Positions 56,525-64,000 of a stretch of DNA of 64,000 bases are shown here, piece after piece; positions within the stretch are counted from its first letter, which is position 1, and every line of letters starts with the position of its first letter. Location of the stretch: the NCBI RefSeq assembly GCF_023091745.1, contig NC_068913.1, forward strand, positions 17,254,001 to 17,318,000. Direction: 5' to 3'. A model generated the notes under the pieces. That model saw only the letters and a program-made list of their open reading frames with translations, was not told where the DNA came from and did no database searches. The position numbers were made by a program, and so were the translations under genes. Origin of the DNA: Budorcas taxicolor (lineage: Eukaryota; Chordata; Mammalia; Artiodactyla; Bovidae).

Positions 56525-57640
56525 CTTCTGTTCATCAAAAAAAAAAAAAGTAAAGTATAATAAAGGCAAGTCACAAAGATATTAGCAACACAAATAATGA
56601 GCAAAGAATTCAATTTCAGGATATATCAGGGGTTCCAGAAATTCAATAAGCAAAGACAGACAATCCAATGGAAATATCTCCCCCAGTTATATAGACATTT
56701 CACAGAAGCAACAGCACAGATGGTGAATAAATATGGTAAGCTGTTACCAGAGACAGGCAAATTAAAACAAGATACCATTTTACATCCAGTATTAGCAAAA
56801 TGAATAAGTCTGACAATATTGTGTTAAAAGGAATATCAAGCAATGGGAACACTTACTCACAACTGGTGGAAATTTACAATGAACTGGTTTAAACAGTTTT
56901 GGAGAACATTTGGTATGACACACTGTATTTGAATATTTATATATCTTGAAAGTGTTAGTTTCTCAGTCATGTCTGACTCTTTGTGACCCCCAGGAACTGT
57001 AGCCCACCAGACACCTCTGTCCATGGGATTCTCCAGGCAAGAATATTGAAGTGGGTAGCCATTCCCTTCCCAGCCTAGGGGTCGAACCTGGGTCTCCTGC
57101 ATTGCAGGCAGATTCTTTACCGTCTGAGCCGCCAGGGAACCCAGTTCCCCTTTCGGGTATATAGCCTGAAGAAACACTGGTACACAGGCACCCAGAGCCA
57201 CGTGTCAGAGCATTCATTGCAGTACTGTTGGGATAGTGAAAAATAGTAACTAGAAACAGTTTAACATAGACAAGGCAGTGGCTGAATATGTTGTGATGTA
57301 GTCATACCAGTATTATAAAACTGTGATAGGGAACATGTATGAATTATAATGTAACAACATACTAAATGACAAAGAATTACTTATTATGAAACCAATTTTT
57401 TCTAGCTCAAAAAACCTAAAAAGTTATTTACGAATATACTTAGATATGGTAATACAGGGGTTAATTACAGTATTGAATGAAAGTAGTGAGTCTCAGAAGA
57501 TCAGAGTATGACACCATTTTTATAAAGCTCTAAAATAAGTGAGACTATGTATTATTTAGAGATACATAGATTTATGTGGTTTTACATGTAAAATTACCTA
57601 AAAAGCCAATGATCAACTGAAATGGTAAGCACAAAATTCA
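56525..57640 (+). mobile_element. Old L1 ORF2 end and 3' UTR with nested SINE
   Basis: Forward: acatttcacagaagcaacag, aaattaaaacaagataccat, ctcacaactggtggaaattt, catagacaaggcagtggctg, gtatgacaccatttttataa. Interrupted by the SINE at 56,952-57,142. Many stops. Confidence 0.8.
56952..57142 (-). mobile_element. Bov-tA SINE inside L1
   Basis: Antisense: gtgttagtttctcagtcatg, ggattctccaggcaagaata, ggtcgaacctgggtctcctg, attctttaccgtctgagccg, ccagggaaccc end. Confidence 0.93.
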
Positions 57641-58720
57641 GAATGCGATATGCCGGCAGAAAGCAGGTGGTTGGGTTGCTGAGGGAGCACACAGGAAGTC
57701 TGGACAGAATTGCTTACGTTTGGCTTATTCTTTGTGTGATGTGCTCACTGGTGTCTATCTAGGTGTCATGTTTTTTAATTTACAAGTGTATCACGTATAT
57801 TATTTCGTAGCATCATATGCTGCATAATGGAAACTGAAGCTACACAGCACCGGTTTTGCTCAAGTGACTGTGCTCCCAGCTCTTCTTCCTTGGGTGCTCT
57901 TCCGTGTACCCTCAAACTCGAATCAGGGCCACAGGCCTGAAGGAAGAGCAAAGTGTGTTGTGAGATAAGACATGCAAATGCTGTTTGATTTCAGCTCAGA
58001 ACTAGGGGTCTTCCCAGATCAGGTGTTGTAAAATGAGGGAGCTGACCCTCCACTCCTCTGCTGGGTCATGTTTCAGTATGGAGGCTCAGTTTTCATCCTC
58101 TGCTGTCTTTAAAATGCCCCGCTCAAGTTCACGTGGGCTTCTAGCAGTCCTTGGCTGCCGAGTGTCTTCCCATTCCACCCTGCTAAAATTGAAAGTTGCT
58201 TTTACACATTTTAAAGGAAGAGTAGAAAAAGTTCCTTTACCTTAATTACAATTGTTAAATATATAGCTTAAGCATACAACAAAGGCTTTTCTTCCAAATA
58301 TGCTGGAGTGGGAAACAACAGTTGTTAATAAATTGAAGTCATTTTAATTCAGATTGATTTCTTAATCATATTCAGGGCAAATAAAGCAAACATCTAACTA
58401 CCTTCTCCACCCCTGGGGTCACTCATCTTCCAGAACCACTCCATCTTGCTGGGTTTCCCCCAGGCAGGGTATCTTTCTTACATTACCACCATCTCTGCAC
58501 AAACATACTCTCATCCCTTCTAATGCCCAAACCCAAGTTCTTCCCCACCAGCTACACTTTGCAGCAGGCAGGGGTTTGATGGGTTCAGGGGACTGAGGCA
58601 GGTGCTAAGGAACGGGGGGAGCCAGCAGGAGTAGGGTGGTCTGGGGTGGGAGTTCCGTGTGACGTAAGACGTGCAAAGGAATTAATGGCAATCAGAACCA
58701 CGTTGCAGGTTTTGAAGTAG
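57641..58720. other. Unique-looking stretch downstream of the gene
   Basis: About 1 kb beyond the probable COL28A1 3' end. The 70-residue plus frame at 58,033-58,245 has no domain. Confidence 0.4.
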
Positions 58721-58724
58721 ATAG

Positions 58725-58870
58725 AACATGTGTACTGAGGTTACATAGCCTGGGGTCAGAGTGACAGTTGAGTTCCTAAACTTCTGAGAGTCTCAGCCTC
58801 TTCACCTGTAAAAATAGTTACATCCTAGCATGGTTGTAGGATTTGACTATGTTTACAAACTGCCAATGCT
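58725..58870 (+). repeat. MIR SINE, antisense to the gene
   Basis: gttacatagcctggggtcag, gagagtctcagcctcttcac, ctgtaaaaatagttacatcc, ggatttgactatgtttacaa follows the MIR consensus order. Confidence 0.7.
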
Positions 58871-58874
58871 CAGT

Positions 58875-58989
58875 ATACACTCAAATGCAGTGTTTTATTT
58901 GCATTGGATGAATATTGAAATTACAGAGATTCTTTCTAGGCTTGTTGATAGAGACGTAGCTTGGACTCAGTGTGGGGTGATTTACTTGC
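58875..58989 (-). other. COL28A1: Candidate short 3' UTR of probable COL28A1
   Basis: From the TGA stop the minus strand runs about 90 nt to an AATAAA hexamer. If that signal is used, cleavage would fall near 58,870-58,880 and the 3' UTR would be only about 110-120 nt. The end is inferred. Longer UTRs ending at other hexamers further left are possible. Confidence 0.4.
58894..58899 (-). promoter_or_regulatory. Candidate polyadenylation signal AATAAA
   Basis: A canonical AATAAA on the minus strand (tttatt on plus) lies 91 nt downstream of the COL28A1-like stop codon. A GT-containing stretch (TTTGAGTGTATAC) follows within 20 nt, as expected for a downstream element. It sits beside the 3' end of an antisense MIR. 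Confidence 0.45.
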
Positions 58990-59162
58990 TCATCCTTGAA
59001 TGCAGATTTCTTCACACTCCTTTTCACTGTTGAATCTATTTCCCGAGCCTTTACAGCCACTGAACCAAAAGCGAGCGCAGGAATTGACCTGTTTGTCATA
59101 ATACCATCGAACCACATATTCACTACAGTTCCCTGGTTGTAGGGGTTCCAGACATCTAGGAT
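58990..59162 (-). CDS. COL28A1: Terminal coding exon with Kunitz domain, probable collagen type XXVIII alpha 1 chain
   Basis: This exon encodes the C-terminal Kunitz (BPTI-type) domain of a secreted extracellular-matrix protein. It starts after a tttctcactctag acceptor at 59,163 and ends at TGA (58,990-58,992). All six cysteines are present with spacing 8-15-7-12-3, exactly the Kunitz spacing, so three disulfides are expected. The YYD, ARFWFSGC and RFNSEKEC blocks are typical of the fold. The residue after the second cysteine (P1) is Ser and the next is Glu, not the Lys/Arg-Ala/Gly of trypsin inhibitors, so I infer it does not inhibit trypsin. Among collagens with a C-terminal Kunitz domain (types VI alpha 3, VII, XXVIII), the sequence and the final CIQG match my recollection of COL28A1 best. 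The frame stays open upstream of the acceptor, but the splice site and phase match to the exon at 63,122-63,323 set the true exon start. COL6A3 or another Kunitz protein is the alternative. Confidence 0.82.
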
Positions 59163-59461
59163 CTAGAGTGAGAAAAAAATAGCCAGTTATTATAGGTTTT
59201 TCTTTCACTGAAAAGTAAAAGCTTTATGAAGCTTATTCTCTATGCACACTAACACACTAACTAAGAAAGTGTGATTCTAAGTTAAGAAAGCATTCCCAAA
59301 TACCCCAAATATTTCCTCTACCGCCTGAAATTTCACCATTAAATAAACATTCCCTTGAAAACATTGAAGTTTTTGGTCTTCATAAAATCCCATTAAATGC
59401 TTATTTCCCTGAAAGCATAATACTGTGAGCCTTCTTTAGCTTATACTCTAGTGAGTAACTT

Positions 59462-59880
59462 TGAAATTATTTATTAGTTTTGATAGTTTTTGTGTGGAGA
59501 TTTTAGGGTTCTCTGTGCAGAGTATCATGTCATCTGCCAAGAGTGACAGTTTTATTTCTTCCCTTCCAATTGGATATGCTTTATTTCTTTTTCTTGCCTG
59601 ACTGCTGAGACTGGGACTTCTGGTAGTATGTTAAATATGTTAATAGAAGCTATGAGAGTAGGCATCCTAGTTTGTTCCTGAATTTAGTGGAAAGGCTCTC
59701 AGATTTTCACCACTGAGTATGAGAGTTTGCATAAATGGCCATTTTCTCCTTTTTTTTCCCAGTTGTGTTTGTAGTTCTTCTCTGATCATTTCATCTTATT
59801 TTTGCTTCTCTCATTGTGGTTTGATGACTTTCTTTTGTAGTATGCCTGGATTCCTTTATCTCAACATTTCTTTAAGGTAG
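59462..59880 (-). mobile_element. L1 ORF2 fragment in the last intron
   Basis: Antisense: gtatcatgtcatctgccaag, ttatttctttttcttgcctg, ggcatcctagtttgttcctg, ctctcagattttcaccactg. L1 resumes past the BovB but in 5'-region sequence, so this L1 was rearranged or two L1s abut. Confidence 0.85.
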
Positions 59881-59882
59881 AT

Positions 59883-60604
59883 TTCAGTTCAGTTCAGTTC
59901 AGTCACTCAGTCGTGTCTGACTCTTTGCGACCCCATGAATCCCAGCACGCCAGGCCTCCCTGTCCATCACCATCTCCCGGAGTTTACCCAAACTCATGTG
60001 CATTGAGTCAGTGATGCTATCCAGCCATCTCATCCTCTGTCGTCCCCTTCTCCTCCTGCACCCAATCCCTCCCAGCAACAGGGTCTTTTCCAATGAGTCA
60101 ACTCTTCCCATGAGGTGGCCAAAGTATTGGAGTTTCAGCCTCAGCATCAGTCCTTCCAATGAACACCCAGGACTGGTCTCCTTTAGGATGGATGGGTTGG
60201 ATCTCCTTGCAGTCCAGGGGACTCTCAAGAGTCTTCTCCAAGACCACAGTTCAAAAGCATCAATTCTTCAGCACTCAGCTTTCTTCACAGTCCAACTCTC
60301 ACATCCATACGTGACCACTGGAAAAATCATAGCCTTGACTGGATGGACCTTTGTTGGCAAAGTAATATCTCTGCTTTTTAATATGCTATCTAGCATAACT
60401 TTCCTTCCAAGGAGTAAGCGTCTTTTAATTTCATGGCTGCAATCACCATCTGCAGTGATTTTAGAGCCCCAAAAGATAAAGTCTGACACCGTTTCCACCG
60501 TTTTCCCATCTATTTCCCATGAAGTGATGGGACCGGATGCCATGATCTTCGTTTTCTGAATGTTGAGCTTTAAGCCAACTTTTTCACTCTCCTCTTTCAC
60601 TTTC
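59883..60604 (-). mobile_element. 5'-truncated BovB in the last intron
   Basis: (TTCAG)n at 59,883-59,903 marks the 3' tail. C-terminal RT frames at 59,899-60,228 and 60,268-60,600 (KLNIQKTKIM block) are separated by a frameshift. The YADD region is missing. Confidence 0.94.
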
Positions 60605-60605
60605 A

Positions 60606-62120
60606 GTATTGCTTAATTCTTTTAGTTTTTGCTTGTCTGAGAAATTCTGCATCTCTCCTTCTATTCTAACTGATAATATTGCTGCGTAGAGTATCCTAGG
60701 TTGTGGGTTTTCCCTTTCAGCCCTCTAAATACATCATGTCGCTGGCCTGCAAACTTTCTGCAGAGAAATCAGCTGATAGCCTTGTGGGGATTCCCTTGTA
60801 TATGACTTTTTTTTTTTCCTCTTGCTACCTTTAGATTTCTCTCTTTAACTTCTGCTATTTTAACTATAGTATGTCTTGGTGTGGGTCTGTTGGGTTCGCC
60901 TTGTTTGGGACCCCCTGTGCTTCCTGTACCTGGATCCGTTTCTTTCTTCAGATTTGTGAAGTTTTCAGCAGTAATCTCAGCAAATGCATTTTTGATCCTC
61001 TTCTGTCTCTCTTTTCCTTCTGGAGTCCCTTTTGATGCAAATGTAGGTATGTTTGATGTTACCCCCAGAGGTCTCATATGTTGCGTTTGTTTTTTGTTTT
61101 TGTCTTTCTAGCTATTGTTCTGATTGGGCAATTTCCATTATTCTATCTTCCAGATCACTTACATGTTCTTCTGTGCCATTTATTCTGTTCTTCATTCCTT
61201 CTAGAGTATTATTTATCTCAGATATTGAATTATCTGTTTTACTGTGTCTTCTTTATGTTTTCTAGTTCCTTATTAAAATGACTTGTATTCAGATGATTTC
61301 TCTGCCCTAATTAGCATTTTTACTACCAATGATTTGAATTCTTTATGTCATAAGTTGCTTATTTATGTTTCATTGTTGTTGTTGTTTTTTTTTCCAGGGG
61401 TTTCCTTTTTTGTTCTTTCAATGGAGAGTAGTTCCTCTGCCTTTTCATTTTACCTAACTTTCCCTGTCTCTGTCAATCTGGATGAGACCGTTACCTGTTT
61501 TGGCTTTGAAGAGGTTTTCCTATGTGGGAGTGTCCCCGTGCGATCTCCATGTGCCCAGGGCCTTTTGTGGGAAAGCTGGGTTTGATGTGGATGCAGCCTC
61601 ATCTCTCCTCAGGGTGTGCTGGCAGCTGCCACTTTGGTAAGGGAGCAGGGCTGGAGATGGAGAAGCTGGAACTGGAGCCAGCTGTAAGGCACAGTACTTC
61701 TCTGCTCAGTGGCTGTCACCGCCCTGTCAGGGGCAGGGCCTGCTCCCCAGTTGCTGGAGTAGAAGCCCTGAGGGTCAGGCTTGAGCTGACTCGTCGCCCT
61801 TTGAAGTGTGTGTTTTTCCTTCTCCCTACTCAGGGATTTTTGTTTCAAAGGAAGAGATTACTGAAGCAAGTGGGGCTCGTGTACTCTGACCATTCAAATG
61901 TCTGTAGTTTGGCTCAAAGGCATGCCACAATCTCGTCTTTTCTGCTGCTGTGGCCACCCAAGATCTAGTGCTCGGCTGTAGCATGGAGTGAGTGGGGCTG
62001 GAATGCTCCCTCTTCTTGGGCTGGGGCATGCAGCAAGGTAGTCCTGGAATTCTAGCAGCTGTGCTGCAGTCAGAATCTGGGCTGCTTCTGGGGGGCTGCT
62101 TGAATACACGCCAACAATGG
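60606..62120 (-). mobile_element. L1 5' region in the last intron
   Basis: Antisense: gagaaattctgcatctctcc, ctgcgtagagtatcctaggt, gcagagaaatcagctgatag, gtatgtcttggtgtgggtct, cttctggagtcccttttgat, then a GC-richer part (61,490-62,110) as expected of an L1 5' UTR. The open frames here (up to 148 residues) are not a gene. The right boundary is approximate. Confidence 0.7.
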
Positions 62121-63121
62121 CTGCTCTCTTTATATCACAATTTTCTTTTAAAAAGAACGGCTTTTACAGAACAATAAAAACATGACATTCTAATGTCAGT
62201 TGACAAGTTTTGGAAACACTTCCACTTCTCCAAAAAATATAAAAACTTAAGCTAAGTAGAGCTACAATAAGAAAGCCATTTGTTAAATCCCCTTTTTTAT
62301 TTCATGGTTGTCCTTAGTCCCTTGGTTAGTATTTCTTACTGAGAAAGTAATGCCAAGGTGGGAAAATTCCCCAAAAAGGCCAAATAGATGCTTGCTGCCT
62401 GACACTTGTGTTTTGTGCAATAGTTTACAGGCCGTAAACTTCATTTCTCAATAGCAAAACAAGCCCTTTCTCTATCTGCCATAATCATTTCCCCAGATTT
62501 GAAGTATATCTCAGCGAATTTATTTTCTAAAATTGACCACTAACTTTGGCTCTTTGACCAAATGGAAATGAGCAGTGGATTCTATCTCCCTCCACTCTTA
62601 GAAAACAATAACTAAATAATATCTGTTCCAAGCCAATCTAAGCTGCTTTGGGGCAAGAAAATTATCTCTCTTGCTTGTTCTTTAGAAACTACGTATGTAG
62701 CGATTAATTTTTATGGACATTCACACCATGGACAGTAAAATCGGAACCTAGATTCTAGCTTCTTTCTCTTTCTTCCACCCAGGGGTCAAAGCTTCAAGTG
62801 TCTACAGTCGCGAAGGTTCCAGGTAAGGCACTAGGGGATGGTAGGAGCTATGGTGAACGTCAGACCAGCATCCTCTCTAAAGGCATTCACATTTTAACAA
62901 TAACAAAAAACACTAGAAGACCTTTAAAATTTTTGATCAAATTTGTTCCACAACCAGCCTGTTCTCCAATTCTATATATAATAAAATGAAAAGCTTCTTC
63001 TGTCCTCCCTGCTTAGAATCAGAACATGCTCCCTCTGCCTCTGGGTGAGATTTTAGAGACCATCCTTTCTGTGCCTTATTATTATTATGGATACAGCAGC
63101 TGATGGGCAGAACTCTCTCAC

Positions 63122-63323
63122 CTTTGTGCACAAAATTTTCTGGCTCTAAGTTCAAAGTGGAACTCGGAGCTCTGGTTTCCAGGCCCTTTGTCTGATCCTC
63201 AGGAGGCCTGAGCAGTGGCCCCGGGATGGTGGCAGCCTCGGGTGAAGGAGGGGTGGCCGGGCTGGCAGCCCAGGTCCTCTCTGAAGGCTCGTTCTCTCTG
63301 TCCTGGGCCCCGGAGACACGTAC
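63122..63323 (-). CDS. COL28A1: Penultimate coding exon, low-complexity linker before the Kunitz domain, probable COL28A1
   Basis: A 202-nt exon candidate lies between a ttctttgtgcag acceptor (AG at 63,324-63,325) and an AAAG|GTGAGA donor (63,121/63,122). The frame runs open through it, starting VRVSGAQDREN and ending EPENFVHK. The composition is rich in Pro, Glu, Ser and Thr with no cysteines, as expected of a flexible linker between a von Willebrand factor A domain and the Kunitz domain. It ends in phase 1: its last G plus the first AT of the 59,162 exon gives Asp, so the join reads FVHK-DPRCLEP without a shift. The frame stays open past the donor to about 62,937, but that part lacks coding character. 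No recognised domain supports it, so the call rests on splice signals, phase and position upstream of the Kunitz exon on the same strand. The acceptor's pyrimidine tract is short, so the exon could begin at another AG. Confidence 0.66.
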
Positions 63324-64000
63324 CTGCACAAAGAATCCAGAGTTTTGAACCTGGTGATATCAAGTCAGGAAAGCTAGTTTGCTCTGGGGAAGGGTTAAAG
63401 TCCAGCACTGCTGCTTCTCTCGTTTTTCAGTGTTAGTTATTTCAGTAAAAGCTCAGGAAGTGATGCCTCTCCTCCATGTCAGGCATCCCCGAACACCTGA
63501 GTTATGGATTTTCTGACCACCTCATGCAGGTGTAAGTGTGTGTGCGCCGCGCACACACACACACATGTCCTGCTGCTAGGCACAAATGCTTTTCTTCTGG
63601 GCCTTTCAGAGAGATCTACCTGCAGGGCACGAAGCATGTGAGTTTGAGAGGAGTTTCATCTTCATCCTTTTCTTAGTCAGTTGTATGAAGAGGGAAAATA
63701 ATCACTATTTCTTTAATGGTTTTTTAAATGACCTTTTCCTCTCTGTTTTCTAACACTAGAGAGCTTAACAATATATTCCAAAATCTCTACCACAAACTCA
63801 ACCAACGTTGAGATTGGGAATTGGAGTGACAGAGGGCAATAATACAGCTAAAATAAAAACAAGAGCAATCAGTTCTCATCTCATCCTATTATCTGGACCC
63901 CAGCAAATGCCAAATGCTGCAGGATGCTTAGCTTCTATGAAGTTCTGGGAAATGTATGCTAGCTAAAGAATGAAGGATTATAATTTCAAAAGCAAGTTTT
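63324..64000 (-). other. Partial upstream intron of probable COL28A1, no exon seen
   Basis: If the 63,122-63,323 exon is real, this stretch is the 3' part of the preceding intron. It holds a GT/CA inverted repeat at 63,536-63,560. I found no frame with von Willebrand A or collagen Gly-X-Y character in it; those exons should lie past the window edge. Confidence 0.5.
63536..63560. repeat. GT/GC//GC/CA hairpin, 12-bp arms
   Basis: gtgtgtgtgcgc at 63,536-63,547 is the exact reverse complement of gcgcacacacac at 63,549-63,560, with one base between. Alternating purine/pyrimidine throughout. Confidence 0.95.

Larger units (their letters stand above)
59163..63121 (-). other. COL28A1: Last intron of probable COL28A1
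   Basis: A 3,959-nt intron runs from GTGAGA at 63,121 to CTCTAG at 59,163. It is largely filled by transposons: an L1 ORF2 fragment (59,462-59,880), a 5'-truncated BovB (59,883-60,604) and an L1 5'-region fragment (60,606-about 62,120), all in the same orientation as the gene. The 62,120-63,121 part next to the upstream exon looks like unique sequence. I saw no further exon in it. Confidence 0.62.

Noticed and set aside
59996..60559. 187-residue plus-strand frame
   Set aside because: It is the antisense read of a minus-strand BovB; the same frame recurs opposite other BovB copies.
60769..61077. Minus frame resembling an L1 ORF1 product
   Set aside because: Position and neighbouring phrases fit an L1 5' UTR better; it is not an intact ORF1 and not a host gene.
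61522..61968. 148-residue frame in the GC-richer part of the last intron
   Set aside because: The surrounding sequence is L1 5' region and no splice or domain evidence supports a protein.

Overview
This is mammalian nuclear DNA from a ruminant, most likely a bovid. The evidence is the density of BovB (RTE-type) LINEs, tRNA-derived Bov-tA/BovA2 SINEs, artiodactyl L1 3' ends and endogenous-retrovirus solo LTRs. There are no bacterial, plasmid or phage features, no operon-like gene packing and no CRISPR array. Almost every open reading frame in the window is a chance frame inside a repeat.

The one protein-coding gene I can support lies at the right end on the minus strand: the last two coding exons of what is very probably COL28A1 (collagen type XXVIII alpha 1). 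The terminal exon (58,990-59,162) encodes a complete six-cysteine Kunitz domain and the stop codon. A Pro/Glu/Ser-rich linker exon (63,122-63,323) precedes it. Consensus splice sites and matching phase join the two exactly (phase 1: the last G of one exon plus AT of the next makes Asp). A candidate poly(A) signal lies about 90 bp past the stop. The rest of the gene would lie beyond position 64,000.

Positions 1-58,800 look intergenic. Repeat landmarks are: BovB copies at about 390-3,165(+), 4,490-4,770(-), 7,835-8,378(+), 9,822-12,488(-, split by an LTR), 23,598-26,300(-), 39,330-39,945(-), 41,013-41,941(+), 46,358-47,000(-, split by an LTR), 50,648-51,025(+) and 59,883-60,604(-); more than a dozen L1 fragments; about 25 Bov-tA/BovA2 SINEs; older MaLR-like LTRs, L2, MIR and MER5-like fragments; and microsatellites. 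Many are nested, so the order of insertion can be read directly.

The most interesting structure is at 49,219-49,951. A short L1 3' end on the minus strand is followed by about 600 bp of non-L1 sequence, then AATAAA, then a poly(A) tail, all between a 14-bp target-site duplication at a TTTT/AA site. This is the signature of an L1 3' transduction. Two clean solo LTRs inside BovB copies, a CpG-rich patch near 20.4 kb, a 20-bp perfect palindrome and a 12-bp-arm alternating purine/pyrimidine hairpin are also worth a look. I saw no undescribed multi-gene system. Family names for repeats come from recognising sequence, not from a database search.
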